64,000 nt of DNA from Metaphire vulgaris (lineage: Eukaryota > Annelida > Clitellata > Crassiclitellata > Megascolecidae). This document shows, one piece after another, positions 1-11,985 of the stretch. The stretch is from assembly GCA_018105865.1 (NCBI GenBank), contig CM030851.1, forward strand, positions 6,837,328 through 6,901,327, in the 5' to 3' direction. Position 1 is the first letter of the stretch; each line of letters begins with the position of its first letter. The notes below the pieces were generated by a model. The model saw nothing but the letters and a program-made list of their open reading frames with translations, was not told the origin of the DNA and did not search any database. Made by a program: the position numbers and the translations under genes.

Positions 1-563
1 ATGCTATGCCTTACCCTGGACTCTGGGCGACTGGGCCTTCCACTTCGTAAGTCCGACCCTGATTTCGAGGCGTAGGAAGTGTAGAATTTAGGTCTATAGG
101 GAAAGTCTAGAATTTTGAAGTTTTCTGTAAGAGAATATTTTCCGGTCGCAGCGCGATGGCATTGGTCTACATACACGCATTAAATTTGCAGAAACAAATA
201 AAAGGGAAAGAAGAACGCAACAAAAATAAATGACGATTAAAAAAATAGAGACGTTTTACAGGAAGCAGTATAAAACACTGTTACAATCAGTCGTATAATT
301 AATAGGTAATTGCGTAAATTTAAGAATACCAATAACCTCCAATTCGCATTATGACCAAAAGAAGTTAAGACTCAAATAAAAGCCCTGACTGCCACTGTAA
401 AAGTTATCGCAGTTATTGTCTCAGATCAGTGACTGCTATAGCGCCATTACTTGGCATTCTGGGAATCAGTCGATGGTCGCTCAAAAGTTAACAAATAGGA
501 GTTCATTCAGATTGACGGCGGATGACATGGTTGACGTTATCGTGTCAGAGATAGGGTGACAGT

Positions 564-746
564 CAGTGTTTATTCTAGCCACCTTGACATTGGGGGGAGT
601 TTGAAATGTTTGGGGGACAAGATTTGTCTCTCCACGCTTTGGGGGGATTTCCATCCCCAAGCCAACATATACAAATTTTTGGGGAAGAATTTTAAAACTT
701 TGGAGGAAAATGCCCTCCCCCCAAAAAAGGCCTTGAATAAACACTG
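564..746. mobile_element. Short MITE with 9-bp TSD, copy 1
   Basis: 183 bp, left end CAGTGTTTATTCTAG, right end TTGAATAAACACTG, flanked by GGTGACAGT (555-563) and GGTGACACA (747-755), which match at seven of nine positions. The interior is purine/pyrimidine skewed (GGGGG and CCCCCC runs) and has no coding capacity. Confidence 0.75.
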
Positions 747-1411
747 GGTGACACAGTAGTTCCGACTGCAGGACGCCTTTATAGCCAGCTCCTAAATTTC
801 AACCGCATTACGTTTTATGGCTCTAAAAATAGAGCTACATACTGTAAAGAAGCGACGGCTAAATCAATTGTGTTGTGGTATAGACGATGAAATGGTGTAA
901 AAAGATCGACCTAAACAACAACTTTTCTCTGAAAGCTGCAATTCGCTTCGGCGAAACGAATGGTGCGATGCTGCCAGCCCTGCTGAATTGAAGGCTCGAC
1001 GAATTTGTATGACTACACGCGGTAGGCATAAATGTGTCCGTCTGTGGACAGGAAGTGAATCGTTACAATCTATCTAGAGCCTTTTTCGCAAAATCCCACG
1101 AATTGGGCTTTCTTTTATGGAGGTTTGATAGTTTCGTGTAAATTCGTGAAAGTTTCTAAAGGTTTAATTAATATGCTTTGCAGTAAAATAAAAACAACCA
1201 GGTATTTTCCGTATTTGCGCTTGGAATTCACAGCGTGCCCTACTCTATTCTATATAACCTGTCCCATAAACTTATGAAACACGGGAAGAGTAATATTATA
1301 CATTTCCTGTAATAAATTCGTAACAGTGTTAATATACATAGTTATACTGAATACAATATGCTATTGCCTATGTTGCTTCCGTAACATCCTGTAAAATATA
1401 TATCTCGTGAT

Positions 1412-1454
<43 letters not shown>

Positions 1455-2246
1455 TATATTATAATATATAATATATATATAATATATTATATATAATATG
1501 TAATATATACATGTAAGTCACAATAACCCTATATACAATGTCCGTCTTCCAATTATTGTGCCAATCTAAAGCGAATTGGTTGATTCGTAAACCAATGCCA
1601 ATAACTAGAATATCATCTTAATCATTTTGGTTTTGGAAGTTAAAATCTTGGTCCGATGAGTTGGATAGATCAATAAACTGATTTCTGCTGAGCAGTTTGC
1701 CTAATAATCCAGATCCAACATGTTTAGACGCCTACACGCATAGCCTATAACTCAATCTGTGTCGTTGAACGTTCATTTCATAGACTCGGCTTTGTCAACT
1801 GTTAGCCTTTGGCCTACTCTATAAACTCGAACACTTGATGCGTGAAAACTTTTTGTGCACGAACAGTTTCAAAATTCATCCGAAATATGATAAATTAAGA
1901 ACACGAATATGCATTTGTCGGTGAATTTTTCACCGAACATCGTCTGCAATCGATCGGTCTCCCGTGGAGCACTGGCCGCAGTTTAAGAGCCTCTCACCTA
2001 CGCCTTTTAAAAAATCTTGTACTTCACCGACATACTCTAGAGGCCCATTAATTCGGCATCGCATACTGTACAGTATATGCAACTACACAGTCTCGTGGGT
2101 AAGCAGCAGGTCGTCAATGAATAGTTAATAAGGAATGTCGTTCGCCGAATTCTCTCAGTAGCTTCGACCGTTTTGACATAACCACCGATTCAACGAATAC
2201 CAGTGAGAACGCGTACAATGCGCTAAAAACTAATCATCGACAGGTA
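747..2246. other. Unassigned, AT-rich
   Basis: Apart from the AT array there is no frame above 60 codons and no terminal repeat I could pair. Positions 1-554 are likewise empty. Confidence 0.5.
1414..1516. repeat. AT dinucleotide array
   Basis: Interrupted (AT)n/(TATA)n. Confidence 0.9.
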
Positions 2247-2261
2247 TTATTATTATTATTA

Positions 2262-2326
<65 letters not shown>

Positions 2327-2333
2327 TATTATT
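2247..2333. repeat. ATT array
   Basis: (ATT)n with two frame slips. Confidence 0.9.
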
Positions 2334-2356
2334 GTCCGTCACTATCATTAACAGCT

Positions 2357-2445
2357 GTACCAGTGGCGTAACCAAGATTCCAAAGAGCGGGGACGTCGAC
2401 TTTTCGGGCTAAAAGTCTTGACGAATAAAAGTCGTCGTCTCAAGC
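2357..2445. mobile_element. Left fragment of a GCGTAAC-type hAT MITE
   Basis: CAGTGGCGTAACCAAGATTC is followed by a TTGACGAATAAAAGTCGTCG module; no right end was found. Confidence 0.4.
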
Positions 2446-2520
2446 GCTTTAAGTTTTGTGATTTCATATTACCATTACCCGCCCCAACGGGGAAGTGTAA
2501 TATGAAATACACCGTGTCCA

Positions 2521-3349
2521 CCTGGCTAGCAGGCTTGGAACCGGGTCACTGGGTCAATGGGTCATTCGGGTCACCTTTGTCCGCCGGGACTCCGAGTCAT
2601 CTTTATGACCCGGTTATAGACCCGGTATTAATTAAAATCTTCTTCAGATGCTAAGTATGCAGGTTCATCAATCCCGGAATGACTGAAGAGACTGTCCGCT
2701 TTATATTAGTTTGGTCAGCAGATACTGTACAAGTAATTCATTATACTGTACCACTGAAGGATATTGATCATCTATAATATTAAGATCCTTGTTCTGTATG
2801 TCTCTGTTACCTTCAAGCGTTCTCATTGGTTGACGAAGAAGCGTTTGACGAAGCGTACGTTTAGCACGGTTTAGTCGAGTCATTGCAGCGTCAGAGGGGT
2901 GGGCGTGCGACGACGTTGCTATTGGTAACAATTGTTCGTAGCTTGAAATTTTAACGTACATTTTAACGTACACAAAAAATACGTGTACAGAGTCACAAAT
3001 GGTCACAGTTGCGTGATTTTAACGTACATAGGCCGAATTATTACGTGGCGCAGAGCTTGGCTAGGTGGCGTATGTACTGAAATGTTGTTCATAATTCAAT
3101 GATTAGGTATTAGGTGGTATTGGATTAGTATTATCCTGCACTGCGAAATGTTATCAACATCTTTCTAGTATTGATATTATTACTCTATGAAATAAGATAT
3201 AGTGAAAATTTCTATGGTGTGATGACAACGTTTACTTGACGTCATTGATAAATATTCAAATAGTCACTGGGTCACCGGGTCACTTTGTTTTCGGGTCACT
3301 GGGTCACCGGGTTTCAAAATGTGACCCGGTTCCAAGTCTGCTGGCTAGG
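2521..3349. mobile_element. 829 bp element with 29-bp inverted ends and GGGTCAC subrepeats
   Basis: The ends 2521-2549 and 3321-3349 are inverted copies (CCTRGCYAGCAGRCTTGGAA, continuing CCGGGTCAC), with three mismatches. Just inside both ends are short arrays of GGGTCACTGGGTCACC. No target duplication and no transposase were seen, so the superfamily is open. Confidence 0.55.
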
Positions 3350-3509
3350 TTAATGATCATTACTAAAATTGCTACTGCTGCTGCAATACTACCAAAAGGC
3401 TTCATTGTCAATGTTGGAGATGCCAATCGAAGTGTGAAACACCGAAGTAGGTTAACGCTTGGCTATTAGCCGCTAAGTAAATGACGTCTTCCACTGACTG
3501 AGACTTATA

Positions 3510-3675
3510 CAGTAGAACTTCGTTAAACGGATGCGCAAAATGCAGTGTGTTTTATCCGAAGCACGCTATATCCAGTACCATCCAACACGGTAGCGCATCG
3601 CACGAGACCGTACATTGCCGTACGTCATAACCCAGTATGCGCTATAACCGAGTCCGTTATATCGGAGTTTTACTG
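3510..3675. mobile_element. pogo/Tigger-type MITE
   Basis: 166 bp, starting CAGTAGAACTTCG and ending CGGAGTTTTACTG, with TA on both sides (3508-3509, 3676-3677). It contains repeated GCTATA/CGTTATA-like words typical of pogo-type ends. It lies 45 bp beyond the GPCR stop codon. Confidence 0.6.
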
Positions 3676-3720
3676 TATATTCTGAAATAATTATTCGCTC
3701 TCCGCCGACCAAAGACCCAG

Positions 3721-4974
3721 TCACAGCCGAGCCGATGTTTCCGACAGCGACGACGGCGGGCGAGGTCGGCTGTCGTGCCCGAACGTCACCGCGGTCGTTG
3801 CGCCGGGGGCAGCCGCGACCGTTGCCCCGCCGGGGCCGGTTCCCTGCAGCGCCGTCGATCGGTCGTTGCTGCGGCGGCGGCGACAGACGAGCGCGAGGAA
3901 CGACTTCCGGAACTGTGCTCCGGTGACGAGGTAGAGGAAGATGTTGCACGCGTAGTGCGACAGGCACACCTCCTCGACGATCTTCCTCGCCAGGATGTAG
4001 ACCAGGTGGCGCCTCCAGGCGGCGTCTTCGGCTATCTCGCCGTCCGACAGGAGCGGATCTCCCTCCGGGAATTCCGGATGAAGGACGTAGACGAGCGTCG
4101 CCGGAAGCGTCGTCAGGATGACGTAGAAGGACACCGTCAGCAGCATCGCCGTCGTGGCACCGCCGCTGTAGAGACTTCGGCCACCGCCGCCGCTCGACGA
4201 CGACGTCGCCCTCTTCGCCTCGATCTTCGGCTCGCTGTTCGTCAGGCGCCGTACCTCGCGTATGACGAGTACGTTGAAGGCGAGGATCGTCAGCGGTACG
4301 ACGAGGAAGATGATGATCTCCGACGTCCACGTCCAGATGGACCACAGCGAGGCGACGCCGGCGCCGTCGCCGTCGTCGTCGTCGCCGGCGATGACCTCGC
4401 TGCGTATGGAGCACTCGTTCGACGCGCTGCTGTACGTCCAGAAGTACGCCTGGATGGCGCACAGCGACGTGCAGACGACGACGAGGCAGACGACAACCTT
4501 AAAAGCGCGCGAACTCGTGCAGTACTTCTCTTTGCTGAACGGTCGGCAGACGGCGATGAATCGCTCGACGGTGAAGCCGAGAACGAGCGCCGGCGACAGG
4601 TACTGGGCGACGAGTACCAGAAGAAAGTAGCCCTCGCAGAGGACCGGTACTTCCAGGGACTTTATCCACCAGGCGTACTTGAGCTCCTGGAGGACGTGAA
4701 GCAGCAGGAAGACGAGATCGGAAACGGACAGCGCTATCAGGTACACTGCCGATGAGTTGTTCTTGCGCATCCGGCGTTCCGACCAGATCTTGGCCGATAC
4801 GGTGTTTCCTATCAGTCCGACGACGTACCAGACGGGAGTCAACGTCCGGTCCAAGTAGAGCGCCATTGGACAGTGAACGAGGACAATGTAATTCCACGAA
4901 TTTGCCGTCGCGTTGGTTTGGTCGCTAAACGTCCCGCCGGTCGGAGGCAAAGTCTCGTTTAGTGGTCGACCCAT
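3721..4974 (-). CDS. Class A (rhodopsin-like) G-protein coupled receptor, peptide-receptor type
   Basis: Predicted plasma-membrane neuropeptide-type receptor of 417 residues, apparently intronless. Numbering from the ATG at 4974: N-glycosylation sequons NET (6) and NAT (21). TM1 is about 46-66 with the GN pair (N57), TM2 76-98 with D86, and TM3 112-136 starting at C113. TM3 ends in ERF (137-139) in place of DRY. TM4 is 158-180, C188 in the second outer loop can pair with C113, and TM5 has P227, TM6 P291. TM7 ends N344-I-F-L-Y348, a variant of NPxxY. The outer loop carries a short acidic run and the third inner loop a Ser/Gly run, both looking like codon-repeat growth. The open frame continues to 5088, but its first 16 codons lie in an inserted hAT-type element, so I prefer the ATG at 4974 (A at -3, G at +4). 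An ATG at 5043 or an upstream exon is possible. The ligand is unknown; FMRFamide- or orphan-type invertebrate receptors are the nearest recalled family. C-terminal tail about 58 residues. Confidence 0.88.
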   Translation of the reverse strand: MGRPLNETLPPTGGTFSDQTNATANSWNYIVLVHCPMALYLDRTLTPVWYVVGLIGNTVSAKIWSERRMRKNNSSAVYLIALSVSDLVFLLLHVLQELKYAWWIKSLEVPVLCEGYFLLVLVAQYLSPALVLGFTVERFIAVCRPFSKEKYCTSSRAFKVVVCLVVVCTSLCAIQAYFWTYSSASNECSIRSEVIAGDDDDGDGAGVASLWSIWTWTSEIIIFLVVPLTILAFNVLVIREVRRLTNSEPKIEAKRATSSSSGGGGRSLYSGGATTAMLLTVSFYVILTTLPATLVYVLHPEFPEGDPLLSDGEIAEDAAWRRHLVYILARKIVEEVCLSHYACNIFLYLVTGAQFRKSFLALVCRRRRSNDRSTALQGTGPGGATVAAAPGATTAVTFGHDSRPRPPSSLSETSARL

Positions 4975-5040
4975 TTCAACAGGTCGGTGACGACCATGCA
5001 ACAGAGGTGTGACAGTGCTACTGTAAGATGACGTGACAAC

Positions 5041-5431
5041 CATAGATGTAAAAACATAAATATTAAAATAAAAGACATGAAAAAACATGTTTTTAGAAAA
5101 ATATAAAAAACGTTAAAAACCATTGGCCTCGTTTACAGTCCTTTATTTGCCATCCATCCACGCGTCACATTTGACATATATTGAAATAAAATATTGACTG
5201 ACTTCAATATGTGATCTCTTGCTACACTAGTTCTGTAGCATCACCAAGAAGATGAGCCCGAATTCGCTCAGAATGAATTGATAACAAAATTTAATGATGC
5301 TCAGGACTAGGAAATTGATATAAATTGATATGCAGGAATTAAGATAAAACACATAAGAAACTTTTTAAAACATTAAAAACATGTTTTAAGAGAAAGACAT
5401 AAAAAACATAAAAATCCTTTTTCACATCTAG
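5041..5431. mobile_element. Short hAT-type element abutting the GPCR 5' end
   Basis: An AT-rich 391 bp insertion is flanked by a perfect 8-bp duplication GTGACAAC (5033-5040 and 5432-5439). The ends are inverted: CATAGATGTAAAAA on the left, and the right end reverse-complements to CTAGATGTGAAAAA. The 8-bp duplication suggests hAT. It contributes the first 16 codons of the longest frame through the GPCR, so that extension is not ancestral receptor sequence. Confidence 0.7.
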
Positions 5432-5840
5432 GTGACAACTAAATTCGGAAGCAGAATGCGAAATATCAGCTTTTACTATTAGCCTAGACTTAGACACAAA
5501 TGCCAATGCAATGTCTTAATTAAATATTGACGCTAAATGAGCTGATAGTCGTTATGTTAGTATTATTTGCTCTTTAACGCTTTAGGACAAATACACATAC
5601 AGACACAAGCACAGACACAGACACAGACACTGGTATCCACTGCGTCTTTCATCATAGATTTGCTCCACGGTAATCGACCTTTGCTGACCAGATGGAGACG
5701 TAGAAGAGGATTAGAAAACAGTCATGATTCGAAGGAGCCGACGAAATAAAGATGCGAGAAGAATTCTAAATTTATATAGCTCCCAATGGCTCCCAGAAGG
5801 CGACGAAACTCAAAAAGAAAGAGAGGGGAAGAAAGAGAGG

Positions 5841-5843
5841 GGA

Positions 5844-5872
<29 letters not shown>
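5841..5872. repeat. GA array
   Basis: (GA)n within a purine-rich tract from 5815. Confidence 0.85.
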
Positions 5873-5874
<2 letters not shown>

Positions 5875-6181
5875 TGGAAAGAGCGAAAGATGGAGAACCG
5901 AACGACGACGACTTCCAGTAGGTAATTGAAGCAGGCGTAAGGATATAGAAATTTCGCTGCTCGTATACAAGAGGTCTCGTCACTCAGGACTCTTGTGTCA
6001 TTCCACGTCCAAGTCGTTCTTTTCCGCGAATAAAACGCTAATCGAAGAATTTAGACACGCCAACAGCTTTTGTGCCCCTATGCCAGGAGCTTAGCGGGAC
6101 TATTATCGCTCTCGCTCTATTTCTTCTAAGTTCTATTAAGTAGATATATTATTTTATTTCTAAAAGTTTCTAATTACTAAA

Positions 6182-6604
6182 TCAGGGAACGAAGAAATTG
6201 CGTTGGACGCTGTGAAGATAAAATTGCAATAGAATTGTAAAAAGGAGTGAAGTAGCAGACAGGATTTCACTAAAACGTTGTATTTCCGTATTCTTAATCA
6301 AGTTGAAATCCTTTTCAGCATTAGAACAAACTTTTCGAGAAATCCGCAAAAGTGCCAAATGAGGACAAACTAGTCGGAGTGCTTTGGACAAGCCGAGAAT
6401 CGAGAAAGAATAGAACGCAACCGAGGAACAAATAGTGCTCAACGTAATGCGTGCGGAATATTGTGTGTCCACAAAACAAAATGTCCGGTTTCCGAACAAA
6501 GGAATCCCCTGAATGCCGAGACGTGGCAAATAATGAAAGAAAAAATTAACAAATCTCAGACGTGGAATAGCGTCGAACATTCGGAGTTTGTTTGAATGTT
6601 TCAA
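6182..6604 (-). other. 140-codon open frame, probably spurious
   Basis: The longest frame in a 2 kb unassigned stretch. It is rich in Phe/Leu/Ser as expected from AT-rich DNA, has no recognisable domain, signal or repeat pattern, and no splice context supports it. Confidence 0.12.
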
Positions 6605-7514
6605 ACGTTCAAAATTTTAGTCTTTTGTAAATCAGATCCCAACGAAAAATCTGGAAAATAAATATTGGGTTTCTCTGTTGTCGAAATAAAAATTCTTCTC
6701 GAGGTCCGGCATAGATATATTTCGTAATACGCGCGGGGTTTAGGACTTTAGGCTACTTTTGGTTACAATTCCAAGTCACTTTCGTGTACTGCGGCTTCAG
6801 AATATGATAAGTTTATACGGCTACAGATTGAGTCGCCATGCACATCTGTACATAAGTAGATTTTATGACATGAATGAGGCTGGACACGCGATGTAAAGAC
6901 TAATAACACTGCCTAGTGCTAGGACATAAAAGTGTCTCATTTCACGCAATAACGTCTCTTAAGCTGATTATCGCTCAACGTAATTATTCTCGATAACAGA
7001 GATAACAGAACGATTCTACGATCGTCCTGTACATAGTAAATGAATGCCTTTAGATAATTAATCATGGACTAAAGGCTTGAACCAGAATATACAGAAATTT
7101 CACGAAAATAAGATTTTATTTTAAAATTATTTCTGGAGTTGTCTTTGCATTTCAAACAAAGAAAATCAATTTTTGAAAATCAATCTCCAGCAATTTTGTT
7201 TTATAAAATATATCAAAGTAATACCGATGATAAGTGTCGGGGTGAAAGATGGGGGGACACAACAAGAAAAGATGATGTGGTCCATCCCAACGATAAACGC
7301 AACATGAAAAAACTCCATTAGGTTTTCATCTTTAAAAACTTAAAATCGCCATCACACGACCACTCAAGAATCTAAAACAGCACAGAAGAAGAAACCGAAG
7401 ATGGCTGCTCCCCTCTCTCACTTCATGTCCTTCTGTGCTTTCTCCCAAACCTCATTTATATAGCTCAATTATCTATAAATTCTAGGCTGATAATATTAAT
7501 AAGGCTCCAGAGGT

Positions 7515-7766
7515 TCAGTGCCCGTACGAAGAACCAAAGGGTTAGCGCCTTCAGTTTTACATGGCAACGGCTGAATGAGGGCGGTTGCCAGCCTTTCTCT
7601 CGCCGCCTTTCCTTCCACCGAGTTAACACCCATAATTGTACTCATTCACAGCTGAGGCGACTGGAGGCGCTTGGGAGTGAAACAACCGAAAAATTTCTGC
7701 CGCGGCCGGGAGTTGAACCACGGATTGGAATACCAGTGCGCTAACCACTGCTCCACCGCGCACCCC
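7515..7766 (-). mobile_element. tRNA-derived SINE, minus strand
   Basis: On the minus strand it starts GGGGTGCGCGGTGGAGCAGT, with an A-box-like TGGTTAGCGCACTGG and a B-box-like GTGGTTCAACTCCCGG about 30 bases on, spacing as in tRNA genes. A non-tRNA body of about 180 bp follows. The tRNA-like head lacks a complete cloverleaf, so this is a SINE rather than a tRNA gene. Confidence 0.6.
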
Positions 7767-8191
7767 TCGTATTTCTATAGCAATTGAAAAAATAACGCCG
7801 TAGCAGCTGATTATTAATCATTAGTCTATTAACCTTCGCACCGCTAAGCTTTTTCCGCAACAACTTCTTTCAAAGGGTGGTGTGGTTGGTTACTACTACA
7901 TCTAACTCAGCGCAGCCTCTGAAATTACCCTTCAAGGGTAAGTTCCTGGACAAGAGGTTCTTTTTTTGTTCTGTCTATGCAATTGGATTGCTCCAAACTG
8001 TTCTTATTGGATGTTCTGCTTTGCTAGAGTTATAGGATTAAGTTCAAAGACAATAATTATTATTATCAAAGAAAAATCCAAGGCCATGACCGAGGAGATT
8101 TGAAGCCTTTGACAAAAGACGAAAAGTAGGTTGTCAAGTAGATAGCAGGACTTAGCGAGACCAAAGTAAAATGCATTGCAATAGTCCAACC

Positions 8192-8523
8192 TAATGGTTC
8201 TCAAACTGGAGACCGAGGTCTCCTAGGGGACCGCCAAGCGGCTTCAGGGGGGAGGTCCGTGGAGAAATTACTTTCTCAAGATATCTCGCAAAAGCCTCAG
8301 CACACAAAACACACGGATAGCTTTAAGAGAGTTCTGATTCCATTTGAATTTAAATTTGATGATCAAGATTTGCAATTCTATGCTTAAATAATTAATTGAT
8401 AGACAAAACAAGTAGCAGATACGTTGATTGAAGCGAATTCAAATTTTATAAGTTTCGCGAATCATCAAAAAAATTTCTAAGGGATATCAATGGAAGAATT
8501 CCTAAAAGGTTTGAGAACCACCG
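8192..8523. mobile_element. hAT MITE
   Basis: 332 bp with left end ATGGTTCTCAAACT and right end AGGTTTGAGAACCACCG; flanks GTCCAACC and GTCTAACC match at seven of eight. The termini are of the common animal hAT form CAGTGGTTCTCAAAC. Confidence 0.65.
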
Positions 8524-8989
8524 GTCTAACCAAATGGTAACCAGCGCTCTGACTACAGACATAGTGAGCAAAGAGCGCATTACTATAAATCTGTCTAAGC
8601 TGGTGGACACTGGAACGAGATAGGTCGGGCAATATGGTCGTTGAATGGTAAGTTACCATAAAAAGTATAAATGCAAATGCCACGAATTTTGACACAGTTT
8701 GAGAGAGTTGATTTGGTAAAAACAGAAACGTTCAGTGAAGCATATTCAATTTCAGAGCGCGCAGGTGTTTAGCGCCAAAGACAGACAGGTTGAAGTTCGT
8801 CAGGGCTGAGTTTAAGCTCCCCATCGGTAACGACGGCTCACGGTCGTCCAGGAATTTTGTTCGCTGCTGAAGGGTCTGACAGGTGGGTTGGTCCTTCAGA
8901 AAAATGTTAAGAAATGCACGGAACATGCTTTCCGCGTGGAAAAGTGCCAGAGAATGTAACAGCAAGGAGGCTAAAAGTCAATCGGAGAA

Positions 8990-9240
8990 CATGCAATCCC
9001 CAAGAGTGAGAATTACATTGTCAGCCGATTGAGTGGGCGCAGTCCGAGAGAAGAGAGAATATGGCCGTACGTTGGTTGGTGTTGGTCGATTTGAATGTCA
9101 TCAGCATTTAGATGAACAGTGAAGCCAAAGGAGCTAATTAAAGAGCAAAGGTCAGCAGTATAGAGCAGGCCTATTGCACAGCAGAGGACCAAGCACCGAT
9201 TCTTAGGAGACACCAAATGGAAAATGAAACCAATTTGAGC
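8990..9240 (-). pseudogene. LINE reverse-transcriptase core relic
   Basis: The minus strand reads FGVS*ESVLGPLLC, corresponding to the FGVPQGSVLGPLLF motif of L2/CR1/jockey-type reverse transcriptases. After a frameshift comes LLYTADLCSLISSFG and VHLNADDIQI, the YADD-box region with N for Y. It has at least one stop and one shift. Flanking DNA (8730-8980 and 9240-9400) has minus-strand frames that I could not align to the enzyme. Confidence 0.6.
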
Positions 9241-10204
9241 GGGAATGTTTCACGACAATCATTTGAGAACGGTTGGAGAGTTAAGGCTCGTGAAAATGCA
9301 TGCCGTCGAACAAATTTTGTTTTAAAACTCAATGAGAGCGCAAATACTTGCATTGTCAGGAACTGGTCGATAGTGTACAAAAACTATACCTGTATTTGAG
9401 TTTTAAAAATAGATATGTAAACTCGACAGATCTTCTAAATCAATAAAAGAAATAGAAGCGGTCGGAGAAATGCATCAGTATTCACGATAAGCAGCGATTT
9501 CAGTTATGCGTCTCTGTCAATTGGCGAAAATGAAACAAAATACGTATCCTCTGGAAATGCATTCAGAGATCCCGTGGGCAGTACGCGGCATCTGTAGAGG
9601 GAAGACGGAGAATTTCCTGTATGGTGACTGTCCGCTGACTTGCTTTATTCCTCTCAGCGACGATTGTGTAATATTGGAGTTTTCTGTGCGTGTTTAGTTG
9701 TTTTTCCATTTTGCTGCTTAAAACGGATAGGCCTATATCGGGTTTTCACGCGCATTACTTCATTTTCACGTTCACAAAGCAAACAGAATGACAGCGACTA
9801 TTTAAATGGTCCTGTTGGTCCAAAATAAAGTAGATAAAGTCAACATATTTTCAATTCACTCAGATCAAAATATTTTTGGTAACAGTGAAAAAATTTCGAA
9901 CAACCAAATGTTTGTTCCTAGCCTCATTGAAAAGCCCCTGCAGCACTCGCCTTTGCTATACAGCTGTTAAGCTGGCAGAGGGTGGGTGGGTGAGGGACAG
10001 GGGTGTGACCCCCTTGACACGGTGCAGGCAACTCGATTCTCTTGCGCTTGGATGGGGCGTCTCGAATTCAGCGCACAGATCAAGGGAAGCCCCGACTGGA
10101 TCGACGCATCTCTCGAAATCATCGCCGTTTCGATGATGCTCCATCGCTGCCACTTGCCATGCAGGGAAGATCACCAGGTGGAGCCACTGATTACCAGACA
10201 CTAG
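9241..10204. other. Unassigned; moderately G+C-rich 9960-10200
   Basis: The 9960-10200 part is open on both strands and could be a retroelement body, but no motif was recognised. Confidence 0.4.
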
Positions 10205-10222
10205 GCAGAAAGAGAGGGAGAA

Positions 10223-10259
<37 letters not shown>

Positions 10260-10320
10260 TGGACATACAGATGGACAGACAGATGGACAGACAGATGGAG
10301 AGAGATGGAGAAAGAGAGAG
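10205..10320. repeat. GACA / GACAGATG compound array
   Basis: (GA)n, then (GACA)n, then four GGACAGACAGAT-like units. Confidence 0.85.
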
Positions 10321-10440
10321 TAGCGCTCTCCAGACACCATTTACATTTGGAACACTTAAAATTAATGGCTGAGACGCCGAGTGAGCGATAAGCTGCACTT
10401 CTGCGATACCTCACTAGGAGTGAGCAGACAACATCAGTAG

Positions 10441-10583
10441 CTATGATGATGATTGATGATGACGATGACGATTATGGTGACGCCGATGATGATGATGCTT
10501 ATGATGATGATGTTGATGATGATGATGAATCGATGATGATGATGATTATGATGATGACGATGTCGATGATGATTATGATGATG
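10441..10583. repeat. GAT array
   Basis: Impure (GAT)n; runs up to the flank of the hAT MITE at 10628. Confidence 0.85.
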
Positions 10584-10627
10584 GTGTAGCTGTGGTTTTG
10601 TCTGATTTGATTGAATACAAGTTATGC

Positions 10628-10951
10628 CAGTGGCGTAGCTAGGGTGACCGGCGCCCGGGGGCAAAACATACTGATAGCGCCCCCTGAATTAAAAAAATCC
10701 CAAACTCAGAAAAACTCTGACAAGCAAAAAAGAGATCGCCTCAACTCACAGAATCCGTGACAAGCAAAGAAGGTCGTCACCATTGATCGTCGGCTCAAAG
10801 GACAAAAAGAATATCATCACAGCTTCTTTTTACTTTTTTTCTACCTAAACCTGATTTTGGCGTCCCCTAAACCCGATTTTGGCGCCCCACCCCCACCTCT
10901 GCGCCCGGGGACATATATATCCCTACCCCATGGGCCATGGCTACGCCTCCG
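10628..10951. mobile_element. hAT MITE, CAGTGGCGTAGC family
   Basis: 324 bp; left end CAGTGGCGTAGCTAGG, right end GGCTACGCCTCCG, flanks AGTTATGC and AGTTACGC (seven of eight). The interior has CGCCCGGGG blocks near both ends and two GACAAGCAAARAAG modules. Confidence 0.75.
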
Positions 10952-10959
10952 AGTTACGC

Positions 10960-11942
10960 AACATGTAGAATTAGAGAGCGATTTTGAGTTAAAATGTCTG
11001 GAAATCGGTCAGATAACAACACAATATAGATATGATATCCCAGAACCTAACCGAGTATGAATAATTATGCGCCCGTTGTGTTGTGTGTGTATGCCACTTA
11101 TGTGATAGAGAGCCGTCTATCTGGTTATGAGCACTTCTCGCGATTAAAACCAATGTCCTCGAGACACAGCGCCTGTGTGAACGGTACCTTAAGTCGAACG
11201 CCTTTCGAAGAAATCTCCTCAGCGCTCAAAATCTTCGATTAGATCGGGTTTTGGTTTTTGTCGGATTCTGGAATTTCGAGACTTGACAGCACCCCTCCGC
11301 CCCCGGAGGGTTCAATGTTTACAAAGTATACAAAGTACGCTGTTCACACAAAGGTCACTTTTTTCTCCTACCGGTTACGCGACCATCGAAATCTCTGACA
11401 GTCGGCCACAACGAAGCGGAGAAGTTAACGTTCGATATCTTTAGCATTTTTACCGTCAGATTTCACGAGATTACGCAAAGCCCTCCGCCTCATGAGATTA
11501 GACCTTTGCCCGGCCGACAAACCATCCTGGCTATAGCTATTTCAAGAAAGACTAAGCGCATAAGAATACAGCTACTGAATCAATCGCGTATAAAAATGCA
11601 TTTCGATATAAGGTTATTCAAGAACACGAGACTAGATGACAACTCTAAAATGACTCATGCTAAAGGAGCGCTCGATATTAAAACCAAAGGTTTTCGATTT
11701 AAATATAACCTTATGTCCTGCATTTCAGACCTTAACGATTAATTATTCTACGTATACAATTAAAACTGAACATTTGTCCCAAGAGGTTTTTTAGCCTTCA
11801 CGTGATCTAAGTCTTAAGGGTGTTCTATAAAAGGACGCAATCTTGCTTACTGGTAGTAACCTTTCAGGTACTTTCTATGTATAAACAAGCGGCTTTAAAC
11901 AAGTTTGATGTTCAAAATTAGCCTAAACAAATTGGGCATTTC

Positions 11943-11985
<43 letters not shown>

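Larger units (their letters stand above)
5440..7514. other. Unassigned intergenic DNA
   Basis: Contains a short CAGACA repeat (5596-5630), a GA array and one doubtful minus-strand frame; nothing else supported. Confidence 0.5.

Noticed and set aside
3566..4897. Long open frames overlapping the GPCR on both strands (for example 3775-4755 plus, 3566-4462 minus)
   Set aside because: They are Arg/Asp-rich shadows of the G+C-rich receptor coding sequence in other frames; the receptor frame alone shows membrane helices and family motifs.
7680..7766. A functional tRNA gene on the minus strand
   Set aside because: A and B boxes are present but acceptor and anticodon stems do not pair well, and a SINE body follows.
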